The notes below the pieces were generated by a model, which made no database searches, was not told the DNA's origin, and worked only from the letters and a program-made list of their open reading frames with translations. Position numbers and translations under genes: made by a program. From NCBI GenBank assembly GCA_018814305.1, contig JAHJAA010000030.1:1-64000 (forward strand): a DNA stretch of 64,000 bases, in the 5' to 3' direction. This document shows positions 27,544 through 37,880 of this stretch, one piece after another (position 1 is the stretch's first letter; each line of letters starts with the position of its first letter). Source of the stretch: Pseudomonadota bacterium. GTDB taxonomy: Bacteria; Desulfobacterota; Desulfobulbia; Desulfobulbales; JAGXFP01.

Positions 27544-29670
27544 ATGGCGGACACTCCCCAAGCATTATCCGGACCAACTTCCTTCAAATTTGAAGGCTCC
27601 ACCCTGTTAGTGGCAGTGGGTGTAGTAGCAATCCTGATGATCATGATCATCCCGCTACCTACCTTTATGCTCGACCTGTTGCTTTCGATGAATATCACGA
27701 TGGGCCTGCTCATTTTGCTCATCGCCATGTACAACACCCACCCCCTTGAATTTTCTTCATTTCCATCACTACTCCTGATCACCACCCTGTTCCGGTTGTC
27801 CTTGAATATCGCCTCCACCCGACTGATCCTCCTCCACGGCCATGAGGGGACCGGGGCGGTAGGACAGGTGATCCAGTCCTTCGGCAACTTTGTGGTCGGG
27901 GGCAGTTACGCGGTGGGACTCATCATCTTCCTGATCATGGTCCTCATCAACTTTATCGTCATCACCAAGGGTTCGGGCCGGATTGCCGAGGTCGCCGCCC
28001 GCTTCACCCTGGATGCCATGCCCGGCAAACAGATGGCCATCGATGCCGATCTCAACGCCGGACTGATCAACGAAGGAGAAGCCAAGCAACGGCGCGAAGA
28101 CATCTCTCGGCAGTCGGAATTTTACGGAGCCATGGACGGTGCCAGTAAATTCGTTCGGGGTGAAGCCATTGCCAGTATCGTGATCATGGTGATCAACATC
28201 CTGGGCGGTTTTTTCATCGGCTCCATCCTCCAGGGTATGGCTTTTGGGCAGGCCTTGGAAACCTATACCCTCCTGACCATCGGTGATGGCCTGGTTTCCC
28301 AGATTCCCGCCCTGATCATCTCCACCTCGGCCGGTATCATCGTCAGCCGCGCCGCCTCCAACGTGAGCATGGGCAAGGAATTTTACAAGCAGTTCAGCAG
28401 CCAACCCCATGCCCTCGCGGTGGCAGGCGGGATCATTATCCTGTTTGGACTTATTCCGGGTCTGCCCCATATCCCCTTTCTCATCCTGGGCACCATGATG
28501 GGTGGGCTTTCAACCATGGCGATCCGGAAATCGGCCCGGGAACTCCAGACAGCAGAAGATACTGCGGAAAAGAAAAAGCCCTCCGGCCCCCTTCCCGGTT
28601 CACCGGAAACAGTAGAGGCCCTGCTACCCCTGGATATACTTGAGCTGGAAGTGGGCTACGGCCTGATTCCCCTGGTGGACGAAAGTCAGGAAGGCGATCT
28701 CCTTGAACGGATCCGAGCCATCAGGCGGCAATTCGCCATCGATATGGGACTGATCATTCCTCCGATGCACGTCAGAGACAACCTGCAACTGCGTCCCGAC
28801 GAGTATACCTTACTTCTTAAAGGAATCGAAATCGCCCGGGGCGAGATCATGATGGGCTCCCTCCTGGCCATGGACTCCGGAACAGCGAAACGCAAAATCG
28901 ATGGGATCCCAACCCTCGAACCAGCCTTCAAACTACCGGCGACCTGGATCAACCAGGATAAACGGGATGAGGCTCAAATGGCTGGGTATACCGTGGTGGA
29001 TCCCTCCACGGTTATAGCCACCCACCTGACCGAAATCCTAAAATCCCACGCGGAAGAACTCCTGGGCCGACAGGATGCCCAAAAACTCCTCGACAACCTG
29101 GCCAGGACCCATCCCAAGGTGATCGAAGAGCTTGTCCCCAGCATGCTTTCACTGGGCGGGGTCCAGAAGGTCCTCCAAAATCTTCTCAGGGAACGGGTCT
29201 CCATCCGCGATTTACTGACCATCTGTGAAACCCTGGCTGATTATGCCCCGACCAACAAAGATACCGGGATGCTCACCGAATATGTCCGCCAAAAAATGGC
29301 TCGTTCCATCCTCAGTGCGCTCACCGATCATGAGGGTAAACTCTCGGTATTAACCCTGACCACCAAGACAGAGGACCTGATCCGAGAATCAATCCAGAAG
29401 TCCGACCATGGTTCCTATCTGGCACTGGAACCAAACCTTGCCCAACGCCTGCTGGAATCGATCCAGGAAGCGACCGAGAAGGTGGCAGGCGATGGTTTTC
29501 AGCCCATCATTCTCTGCCCGGCAACCATCCGCCATCATCTCCGGCGCTTTCTTGAGCGTTTTTTGCCCCAGATTACCATACTCTCCCATGGCGAACTCAC
29601 CAGCCAGACCAAGCTTGATTCGCTGGGAACTATTGAAATCAACCCCCGCAAAACCGCGTCTACCAAGTGA
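27544..29670 (+). CDS. flhA: Flagellar export protein FlhA
   Basis: 708 aa, MYNTHPLEFSSFPSLLLITTLFRLSLNIASTRLIL; FTLDAMPGKQMAIDADLNAGLI. Confidence 0.97.
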   Translation: MADTPQALSGPTSFKFEGSTLLVAVGVVAILMIMIIPLPTFMLDLLLSMNITMGLLILLIAMYNTHPLEFSSFPSLLLITTLFRLSLNIASTRLILLHGHEGTGAVGQVIQSFGNFVVGGSYAVGLIIFLIMVLINFIVITKGSGRIAEVAARFTLDAMPGKQMAIDADLNAGLINEGEAKQRREDISRQSEFYGAMDGASKFVRGEAIASIVIMVINILGGFFIGSILQGMAFGQALETYTLLTIGDGLVSQIPALIISTSAGIIVSRAASNVSMGKEFYKQFSSQPHALAVAGGIIILFGLIPGLPHIPFLILGTMMGGLSTMAIRKSARELQTAEDTAEKKKPSGPLPGSPETVEALLPLDILELEVGYGLIPLVDESQEGDLLERIRAIRRQFAIDMGLIIPPMHVRDNLQLRPDEYTLLLKGIEIARGEIMMGSLLAMDSGTAKRKIDGIPTLEPAFKLPATWINQDKRDEAQMAGYTVVDPSTVIATHLTEILKSHAEELLGRQDAQKLLDNLARTHPKVIEELVPSMLSLGGVQKVLQNLLRERVSIRDLLTICETLADYAPTNKDTGMLTEYVRQKMARSILSALTDHEGKLSVLTLTTKTEDLIRESIQKSDHGSYLALEPNLAQRLLESIQEATEKVAGDGFQPIILCPATIRHHLRRFLERFLPQITILSHGELTSQTKLDSLGTIEINPRKTASTK

Positions 29671-29680
29671 GCCATAAGCC

Positions 29681-30907
29681 ATGATGATCAAGCGATTTGA
29701 AGCAAAGGACGCCCAAACGGCCATGAACATGGTCAAAAAAGAACTGGGCGAAGAAGCGGTCATCCTCTCCACCCGGACCTTGGGCAGCCCCGGCACATCC
29801 AGAACCGCCAGACGGATCGAAGTCGTTGCAGCCATTGATTACCAGGAAGATTTCATGAACATACCACCCGGCAGCCCTCAAGCCGAGCGACCATCCATCG
29901 TCCCCACGAAGCGTTTCGAAAACGACCTCGCCGACTCCCAACGATCATGGTCACCACTCATGGCCTATACGCCTACCACCTCCCCATCACGCCCGGAGTA
30001 TTCTCCGGACATCCCCCATAATTCACCGCCGCCCCCCCCAGGAGCAACCGAGACCCTTAAACTCCAATCCCGACTGGCCAGATTATTCAAGAACCACCAG
30101 CCCCAGACCTCGGCCTTAACCGAACCAGCCCTTCCGACTCGAACCAGCCGCCCGGATCCCCGCAAGGTTGCCGAATGGCGCCAACACATGGTCAGCCGCC
30201 TGATCCCGGAACCAATTCTTCCCCAATCCCACGAGGGCCCTCTGGTTATCGCCCTGGTTGGACCCACTGGGGTCGGCAAAACTACAACCGCCGCGAAACT
30301 AGCCGCCTGGTTTTCCATCCGGGAAGGTTTAAAGGTTACCCTGCTCACCATCGACAGTTACCGGATCGGCGGCACCGATCAATTAAGAAGCTACGCCAGA
30401 ATCATGAAGCTCCCTTGTGAAATAGCCCTGCACCGAACGGACCTTGGCAGCTCTCTCAATCGCCACCGCCGCCAGGATATAATCATTATTGATACCGCAG
30501 GAAAAAGCCCCTATGACCCGGACCATATCAACGAACTTTCCCGCTGGTTCGCTCCTCCGGACGTGGTTTTGCCATACCTGGTACTTCCCGCCACCATCAA
30601 AAAAGAAGATCTTGTCGGAATAATCAGGACTTACCGACCTCTTTCCCCTGCGGGATTAATGCTCACCAAATTGGATGAAACACGGGCTTATGCCACCCTT
30701 TGCCAGGGTGTGATCTCGGCCAACCTTCCCATTGCCGGTCTCTGTATCGGGCAACGGGTGCCGGAAGACTACCTCCCGGCAACTCCGACCCTCCTCGCCA
30801 CCTTGTTTGGTAAAGGTTGGGATGCCGCCACTCCCTATTTCAAAGGAGGCAAGGAACATCATCCCTGGCATTCCCAAACCCAACAAGCAGCGAACAATTA
30901 CCGATAA
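29681..30907 (+). CDS. flhF: Flagellar SRP-like GTPase FlhF
   Basis: MMIKRFEAKDAQTAMNMVKKELGEEAVILSTRT; VGPTGVGKTTTAAKLAAWF; IIDTAGKSPYD. Confidence 0.94.
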   Translation: MMIKRFEAKDAQTAMNMVKKELGEEAVILSTRTLGSPGTSRTARRIEVVAAIDYQEDFMNIPPGSPQAERPSIVPTKRFENDLADSQRSWSPLMAYTPTTSPSRPEYSPDIPHNSPPPPPGATETLKLQSRLARLFKNHQPQTSALTEPALPTRTSRPDPRKVAEWRQHMVSRLIPEPILPQSHEGPLVIALVGPTGVGKTTTAAKLAAWFSIREGLKVTLLTIDSYRIGGTDQLRSYARIMKLPCEIALHRTDLGSSLNRHRRQDIIIIDTAGKSPYDPDHINELSRWFAPPDVVLPYLVLPATIKKEDLVGIIRTYRPLSPAGLMLTKLDETRAYATLCQGVISANLPIAGLCIGQRVPEDYLPATPTLLATLFGKGWDAATPYFKGGKEHHPWHSQTQQAANNYR

Positions 30908-31076
30908 CCACAACAATGATCAATGCATCCATGATACCCTCAGAGACTGAAATCATTTCCCGATTCTCCATAAAATTTGCTACTATACCCAATAAGACTC
31001 ACCGGACACCTCAGGCGCAAAAATAGCCCTGGTGTCGTATCAATCGCCAGCAGCAAAAACTCTCGAGGCCCCATTA

Positions 31077-31964
31077 ATGACCCAAGCGGACACTTTGGAA
31101 CAACTCATGGCAACCCGGGTGCCCCGTGATCAAGGTGGCAGGCAAGGATCTCACCACGCCCCTCAACCACGAGTTATCAGTGTAACCAGTGGCAAAGGCG
31201 GGGTCGGCAAGACCAACGTCAGCGCCAATCTCGCCTACTGCCTGGCCACTGCCGGTAAAAAGATCCTGCTGCTGGATGCAGATCTCAACCTTGCCAATAT
31301 CGATGTTCTGCTGGGTTTAACCCCACGGTATACCATCCAGCATGTTTTGAATGGCGAAAAATCACTTCTCGATGTTCTGCTCCCAGGCCCCGGCGGCATG
31401 AAGATTCTACCGGCCAGTTCCGGGATCATGGAATTGGGTGACTTGACCGAAAAGCAACAACTCTTCTTCCTTTCGGAAATGGAAACCCTCGGCGCTGACC
31501 TGGATTTTTTACTGATCGACACCGCCGCTGGGATCAACAACAACGTCATCTACTTTAACCTGGCCGCCCAGGACAAAATAATCGTCCTGACCCCAGAGCC
31601 GACTTCTCTGACCGATGCCTATGCCCTGATCAAGGTTCTCTCCAATCGCCATGATGTAAAAAGGTTCCGAATCTTGATCAATCAAAGTACCTCCGCCAAA
31701 GAGGCCATGAGCGTCTATCAAAAATTAAGCGGGGTAGCGGACCGCTTTCTATCAACCATTTCATTGGATTACCTGGGACATATCCCCTATGACCGGAAAC
31801 TCCCGGAAGCCGTCAAAAAACAACGATTGGTTGCCGAATTTTTCCCTGAGTCAACCACCGGCAAAAGCATTAGGGAGCTGGCCAATTCCCTGATTATGGA
31901 ACCGGCCGACCAAACGAATGACGGGAACATAAAATTTTTCTGGAAAGGCGTACTCGATCTGTAA
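31077..31964 (+). CDS. flhG: MinD-like ATPase FlhG (FleN)
   Basis: VTSGKGGVGKTNVSANLAYCLA; LLIDTAAGINNNVIYFNLAAQ; follows flhF. Start chosen at MTQADTLEQ. Confidence 0.92.
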   Translation: MTQADTLEQLMATRVPRDQGGRQGSHHAPQPRVISVTSGKGGVGKTNVSANLAYCLATAGKKILLLDADLNLANIDVLLGLTPRYTIQHVLNGEKSLLDVLLPGPGGMKILPASSGIMELGDLTEKQQLFFLSEMETLGADLDFLLIDTAAGINNNVIYFNLAAQDKIIVLTPEPTSLTDAYALIKVLSNRHDVKRFRILINQSTSAKEAMSVYQKLSGVADRFLSTISLDYLGHIPYDRKLPEAVKKQRLVAEFFPESTTGKSIRELANSLIMEPADQTNDGNIKFFWKGVLDL

Positions 31965-31990
31965 TAGACTATTTCAAGGATTCATCGAAC

Positions 31991-32971
31991 GTGATCATCC
32001 GTCTCGACAAATCCAACAGGAATTGTCCTGAACGTAAACATGAGCACTATTACCGAAGAAATGAAAAAAATGAACAGAACAAGCCAATTATCAGTGGGCT
32101 CAACCGCAATATTTCAGGTCCTGCGGCTTCCACTGAAAAATATATTTCTCCCATGGAGCAGACCGAATCCGTGTCGCAGATGATCAATAAAAATACAACC
32201 CCCAAGATCCGCGACTACACCAAATATTTTTTCGCTGAATCTGGAAAACTGGACCAGGAAAAACGCAACGAACTCATTGCCTCCTGTACCCCTTTGATTA
32301 AATACATCGCAATGAGACTCGCTTCACGATTGCCGGCCCATATCAGCCTAGATGACCTGATGAGTAGCGGGATTATCGGTCTCATTGACGCCATCGACAA
32401 GTTCGACCCTCTCAAAAACGTCCAGTTCAAAACCTATGCCGAATTTCGAATCAAGGGAGCCATGTTGGATGAACTGCGTTCTCTGGATTACCTGCCGCGC
32501 TCCATCCGAAAAAAATCCAGCGATTTGGAAAAGGTTTATGGCAAATTAGAGAAGAAACTTGGCAGACCGGCTGAAGACGATGAAATAGCCGAAGAACTCA
32601 ACTTAGAGATTGATGCGTTTCACTCCCTACTGAACGAAACCAAAGCGATATCCTTCATCGACATCGATGTTTTACGGAAGAAGCTTCCCGGCCAAGACCA
32701 AGACGAAAACCTCTTTGACTCTTTAGCTTTTCAGGACGAAGATCCTTACGCAACTATCAGCTACACGGAAATCCGGGACATTCTAGCCGCAGCCATCTAC
32801 GGACTTCCGGAAAAAGAAAAACTGGTGGTAACCCTTTATTACCATGAAGAATTAACCATGAAAGAGATAGGGGTAGTGATGGATTATACCGAGTCCCGTA
32901 TTTCACAGATGCACAGCAAGGCGATGCTTCGCCTTCGGAGCAAATTATCCAGGGCACTAGCAGATCATTAA
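31991..32971 (+). CDS. fliA: RNA polymerase sigma factor FliA (sigma-28)
   Basis: LIKYIAMRLASRLPAHISLDDLMSSGIIGLIDAIDKFDP; C-terminal LTMKEIGVVMDYTESRISQMHSKAMLRLRSKL. True start may be 32153 (MEQTESVSQ). Confidence 0.93.
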   Translation: MIIRLDKSNRNCPERKHEHYYRRNEKNEQNKPIISGLNRNISGPAASTEKYISPMEQTESVSQMINKNTTPKIRDYTKYFFAESGKLDQEKRNELIASCTPLIKYIAMRLASRLPAHISLDDLMSSGIIGLIDAIDKFDPLKNVQFKTYAEFRIKGAMLDELRSLDYLPRSIRKKSSDLEKVYGKLEKKLGRPAEDDEIAEELNLEIDAFHSLLNETKAISFIDIDVLRKKLPGQDQDENLFDSLAFQDEDPYATISYTEIRDILAAAIYGLPEKEKLVVTLYYHEELTMKEIGVVMDYTESRISQMHSKAMLRLRSKLSRALADH

Positions 32972-33022
32972 TAGTTTTTGGGGAGGGGTTGCCCCTACCA
33001 CTCAATCCACCAGGAGGAACCG

Positions 33023-33400
33023 ATGACCGACAACAATCTTAAAATTCTTGTGGTTGATGACTTTGCAACCATGCGTCGGATCGTAAAAAACATCCTGACC
33101 CAACTTGGCTACAAAAACATTCTTGAAGCGGATGATGGCAGCACTGCCCTTGAATTACTCAAAAAAGAAAAAGTTGACCTCATCATTTCAGACTGGAACA
33201 TGCCGAAAATGACCGGACTCGACCTTTTAAAAAACGTCAGGGCAGACAGTCAAATGGCCGCCATCCCTTTCATCATGGTAACCGCTGAGGCCCAACAGGA
33301 TAACATTATCCTGGCCGTCAAGGCCAAGGTAAGCCAATACATTGTCAAACCCTTTACCGCTGAGACCCTCGGCGAAAAGATCAACAAAGTATTCGGATAA
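33023..33400 (+). CDS. cheY: Chemotaxis response regulator CheY
   Basis: MTDNNLKILVVDDFATMRRIVKNILTQLGYKNILEADDG; ISDWNMPKMTGLDLL; VKPFTAETL. Confidence 0.95.
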   Translation: MTDNNLKILVVDDFATMRRIVKNILTQLGYKNILEADDGSTALELLKKEKVDLIISDWNMPKMTGLDLLKNVRADSQMAAIPFIMVTAEAQQDNIILAVKAKVSQYIVKPFTAETLGEKINKVFG

Positions 33401-33408
33401 ACAAAACA

Positions 33409-34218
33409 ATGTCCCCTTCCGATCCGGACCGGAGTACCATGAGCAACGAGCTCCCCCCCGATACGGATGACGACTGGGGGGAAGACTGGGAAACAGCATT
33501 CCAACTTGACGATCCATCCTTACCTGAAGAGGAAGAGCAGTTTACCATACCCCCCCAAGAGTCTTGGGCTTCTGCTAACCATGATCAACTCCGACCACCA
33601 CCGGAACCCATTAGAACGAAGGGCCGCCTTCCCGTTTCACCCCCAAAGTCCAACGGTCCAACTCCCACCTTTGTGCGTCCTCCCAGAACAGGGAAAATCA
33701 ACCTTCCGGGGTTTCGGTTTCTGGCTGGTATCCTTGTTATTGTTATAGTGATACTCCTCGGGATGATCACCATCCTCAAAAAACCACCGCAACAAGCGAC
33801 TCTTATTCCTACCCAACCGACGGCAACCCCCTCCCGACAAGGAACGCCACCACCACCCGAACTCCCTATGAAGGAAACCATAAAACCAGACCAGCCTGTA
33901 GTGGTCAGCTTGAAATGGCACCATAAGGATTTCTTTATCCCCGTTGCAGAACAGAATGCACCCGCACCTTCGGCCTTTCTCAAAGTCGAACTCAGCCTCT
34001 TCATTCAACAAAAACAAAATCAGGGCTTGCCTTCCGACCGAGACCCTTTTATCCGTGACCTCATCTACCAATTCTACAACAACCGTCCCCCACAGGAATT
34101 ACGCCGATTCGCATTGGCCAGAGGCGAGATGGCAACCATACTGAAATTCTGGATACTGAAACAATGGCCAGACCTTCCCCTGGAATCCATTGTTTTCAAC
34201 CATTACGAAATCATCTAA
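33409..34218 (+). CDS. Membrane protein with acidic/proline-rich N terminus and divergent FliL-like C-terminal domain
   Basis: One TM (FLAGILVIVIVILLGMITIL); C terminus FLKVELSLFIQQ ... DRDPFIRDLIYQFYNNRPPQELRRFALARGEMATILKFWILKQWP resembles FliL pattern. Start may be 33439. Confidence 0.5.
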   Translation: MSPSDPDRSTMSNELPPDTDDDWGEDWETAFQLDDPSLPEEEEQFTIPPQESWASANHDQLRPPPEPIRTKGRLPVSPPKSNGPTPTFVRPPRTGKINLPGFRFLAGILVIVIVILLGMITILKKPPQQATLIPTQPTATPSRQGTPPPPELPMKETIKPDQPVVVSLKWHHKDFFIPVAEQNAPAPSAFLKVELSLFIQQKQNQGLPSDRDPFIRDLIYQFYNNRPPQELRRFALARGEMATILKFWILKQWPDLPLESIVFNHYEII

Positions 34219-34500
34219 TCCCTATCCGAAAATAAATCTTTTTTGCTAAAGACATAGGACTGAGCAAAAAAACAAACCCAGACATATATCAAAGATCGGA
34301 ACCATCACTCCGTTACAGTTCCGTCCCACAATTTTCTTCGAGAACACGTTCTTGCCCTCAGTCGAGCATCTTCAAAAAAGACATAATTGTAAAATAAAAT
34401 TCAAATAATTACACAAAAGTCACAACTCTACGACACCGCCGCAATACAAAACCAAAACAACCGCTACAAAAACAGCTACATAAACACATTATCACCAAAT

Positions 34501-34516
34501 TGGCACAACCTTTGCT
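34501..34516 (+). promoter_or_regulatory. Sigma-54 (RpoN) promoter upstream of the first amtB
   Basis: tggcacaacctttgct fits TGGCACR-N4-TTGCW. Confidence 0.75.
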
Positions 34517-34690
34517 TTTTCGTTAAATAACAGACTGAACCTAAAAAACAAACCAGCTCGAATGACGTCCACTCAGGGCAAACCCTGAACAATTAGACCA
34601 GCGAGCGCCACCGAGAGAAGCATATCCTCAACACCAAGAGGCCTTTGCTTCAACCGAAAACCATCTTTAAAAGACCAAGAGGATAAAACT

Positions 34691-35911
34691 ATGATTAACA
34701 CCGGCGACACTGCCTTTATGATGACAGCCACGGCCCTGGTCATGCTGATGACCCCAGGTCTCGCCCTTTTTTACGGCGGGATGGTACGGAGCAAGAACGT
34801 TCTCGGCACCCTCATGCAGAGCTTTATCTGTCTGGGCTTAATCTCAATAACCTGGGTACTCTTCGGCTATTCACTGGCTTTCGGCCCGGACACCGGCGGC
34901 TTCATCGGCAACCTGCAATGGGCAGGACTCTCAGGGGTTGGACTCACCCCAGGCCCGTATTCTGAGACAATCCCCCACCTTCTTTTTGTTGCCTTTCAGA
35001 TGATGTTCGCCGTCATCACGCCCGCCCTAATCACCGGCGCCTTTGCCGAAAGGATGAAGTTCTCCGCCTTTCTACTCTTCACTCTCCTCTGGTCCACATT
35101 AGTATATCTCCCCGTCTGCCATTGGGTCTGGGGTGGTGGCTGGATTGGCAAGCTCGGAGCCCTTGACTTTGCTGGCGGTACCGTTATTCACATCAACTCT
35201 GGTGCCGCAGCTTTAGTCTGTGCCCTGGTCCTGGGCAAACGAAAAGGCTACGGCCGCGAGCCCTTTCACCCCCATAACCTCTCGATGACCATCCTCGGTG
35301 CGGGGATCCTCTGGTTTGGCTGGTTCGGCTTCAATGCCGGCAGCGCTCTGGCCGCCAGTGAAATAGCAGTTCTGGCCTTTTTCACCACCCAAGTCGCCAC
35401 TGCCGCTGCCGCCCTTGCCTGGATCACCATGGAATGGAAAATCCAAGGGAAACCCACCACCTTGGGCGCAGCCTCCGGCGCCGTTGCCGGACTTGTCGCC
35501 ATCACCCCCGGCGCCGGCTTTGTCAGCCCGATATCAGCCATCATCATCGGCCTCATCGGCGGGGCCGCCTGTTACCTTGCCGTGGTCGCCAAACCCAGAA
35601 TCGGCTACGATGACTCCCTTGACGTGGTCGGAGTCCATGGCATCGGTGGCCTCTGGGGGGCCTTAGCCACAGGACTCTTCGCCTCCACTGCCGCAAATCC
35701 CGGTGGAGCCAATGGACTTTTTTTCGGCAACGCCAGCCTCCTGGGTGCCCAGGCATACGGGGCCGTTGCGACCATTATTTACTCCATGATCGTAACCTGG
35801 ATCATCCTCAAGATCGTCGGAACCGTTACCGGCGGCCTCAGAGTGAGCCTGGATGATGAACAACAAGGCCTCGACCTGACCCAGCATAGTGAAACCGGCT
35901 ATGCGCTGTAA
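34691..35911 (+). CDS. amtB: Ammonium transporter AmtB
   Basis: TPGLALFYGGMVRSKNVLGTLMQSF; DFAGGTVIHINSGAAALV; DSLDVVGVHGIGGLWG. Confidence 0.96.
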   Translation: MINTGDTAFMMTATALVMLMTPGLALFYGGMVRSKNVLGTLMQSFICLGLISITWVLFGYSLAFGPDTGGFIGNLQWAGLSGVGLTPGPYSETIPHLLFVAFQMMFAVITPALITGAFAERMKFSAFLLFTLLWSTLVYLPVCHWVWGGGWIGKLGALDFAGGTVIHINSGAAALVCALVLGKRKGYGREPFHPHNLSMTILGAGILWFGWFGFNAGSALAASEIAVLAFFTTQVATAAAALAWITMEWKIQGKPTTLGAASGAVAGLVAITPGAGFVSPISAIIIGLIGGAACYLAVVAKPRIGYDDSLDVVGVHGIGGLWGALATGLFASTAANPGGANGLFFGNASLLGAQAYGAVATIIYSMIVTWIILKIVGTVTGGLRVSLDDEQQGLDLTQHSETGYAL

Positions 35912-36046
35912 AAAGCTTGTCAATATGGTTACAATAGCTACAATTATGTCGCAAAAAAGGTAAATTTTTACTTTTTTGTAACATTACAACACAAAACAAA
36001 AGCCAAAAAGAACAAAATTACAGCATCATACGGATCCCCAGCGGAC

Positions 36047-36062
36047 CGGTACACACCTTGCT
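36047..36062 (+). promoter_or_regulatory. Weak sigma-54-like promoter upstream of the second amtB
   Basis: cggtacacaccttgct: retains -24 GG and -12 TTGC with correct spacing; two mismatches in the -24 box. Confidence 0.4.
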
Positions 36063-36126
36063 ATTGTAGGGTATATTTTTCCAACACCTACAATTTTGTA
36101 ACCACACCAATGGCAAGGAGTTACCT

Positions 36127-37350
36127 ATGATAAACTCGGGAGATACCACTTTTATCTTAATCTCAGCGGCGCTGGTACTACTGATGACGCCGGGATTGGC
36201 ATTGTTTTACGGAGGCATGGTCAGAAGCAAGAATGTTCTGGGCACCATCATGCAAAGCTTCATCATGATATCGCTCATTACCTTCGAGTGGGTTTATCTT
36301 GGGTACAGCATGTCGTTCGGCCCCGATGTGGGAGGAATAGTGGGAGATCTCTCCTGGTTTGCCCTAAATGGCGTCACCAACATCCCAAGCTCGGATTATG
36401 CTCCAACCGTCCCCCACAACGTGTTCATGATTTATCAGTGCATGTTTGCAGTGATCACTCCGGCCTTGATCAGTGGAGCCTTTGCCGAAAGGGTCCGTTT
36501 TGCTCCCTTTCTGGTCTTCAGCCTGTTATGGGCTATCCTGGTCTACAACCCGGTCTGTCATTGGATCTGGGGTAAAAACGGTTGGCTCGGGGTCAGAGGC
36601 GTCCTTGATTTTGCCGGAGGCCTGGTGGTTCACCTGACCTGTGGGGTGGCTGCCCTGGCCTCGGTCATGGTCATTGGTCCACGTCGCAACTATGGTAAAA
36701 GCAGTTTTATGCCCCACAATTTACCCATGACCCTCATCGGGACAGGACTGCTTTGGTTCGGCTGGTTTGGTTTCAACGGTGGCAGCGCGCTGGCTGCCAA
36801 TGGTATTGCAGCCAACGCATTTGTCGCAACCCACCTAGGGGCCATGGCCGGGATGGCCATGTGGACGATTATGGATTGGAAAAATACGGGCCGACCGACA
36901 ACCTTAGGCGCCGCTTCCGGAGCCATTGCCGGGCTTGCGACAATCACCCCGGCAGCTGGATTTGTCAGTCCCAATGCAGCAATTATCATCGGCCTCTTTG
37001 CAGGATTCTGCTGCTACATGGCAGTATCCTTGAAGAACAAATTCGGGTTCGATGACAGCCTGGATGTTGTCGGCATCCATGGCTTAGGAGGACTCATCGG
37101 GACTATTTGCCTCGGGATATTTGCCTCAAAAGCGATAAACCCTGCCGGCGTCGACGGCTTACTGGCTGGAAACGGCGCTTTTCTGGCGACCCAACTTTTC
37201 GGTATTGCCGTGGTAGGCATTTATGCCTTTGGAGTCAGCTGGATTCTTCTCAAAGCCATCAATATGACTATGGGTTTTAAACTCACCGATGAAGAACAGG
37301 TCCAAGGTTTGGATCTGGTGGAACACAATGAAACCGCATACAATAATTAG
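36127..37350 (+). CDS. amtB: Ammonium transporter AmtB (second copy)
   Basis: TPGLALFYGGMVRSKNVLGTIMQSF; DFAGGLVVHLTCGVAAL; DSLDVVGIHGLGG. Confidence 0.96.
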   Translation: MINSGDTTFILISAALVLLMTPGLALFYGGMVRSKNVLGTIMQSFIMISLITFEWVYLGYSMSFGPDVGGIVGDLSWFALNGVTNIPSSDYAPTVPHNVFMIYQCMFAVITPALISGAFAERVRFAPFLVFSLLWAILVYNPVCHWIWGKNGWLGVRGVLDFAGGLVVHLTCGVAALASVMVIGPRRNYGKSSFMPHNLPMTLIGTGLLWFGWFGFNGGSALAANGIAANAFVATHLGAMAGMAMWTIMDWKNTGRPTTLGAASGAIAGLATITPAAGFVSPNAAIIIGLFAGFCCYMAVSLKNKFGFDDSLDVVGIHGLGGLIGTICLGIFASKAINPAGVDGLLAGNGAFLATQLFGIAVVGIYAFGVSWILLKAINMTMGFKLTDEEQVQGLDLVEHNETAYNN

Positions 37351-37389
37351 TCGTCTTTCAATGAGATCTATTGTACCCTTATACAGTAA

Positions 37390-37776
<387 letters not shown>

Positions 37777-37811
37777 TCGTTTCTAATCCATGACAACGTG
37801 TATTATTCGGA

Positions 37812-37849
37812 TGAGCCCTGGTCGTTTTTTCCATTACGACAAGGGCTCA
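37812..37849 (+). terminator. Rho-independent terminator between PII gene and glnD
   Basis: tgagccctggtcg ... cgacaagggctca followed by catttttata. Confidence 0.75.
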
Positions 37850-37880
37850 CATTTTTATAACTCCATGCCCCTGCGGACTT

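Noticed and set aside
27769-28470. 233-aa minus-strand ORF antisense to flhA
   Set aside because: Shadow ORF of flhA; Asp/Gly/His-rich translation typical of antisense frames.
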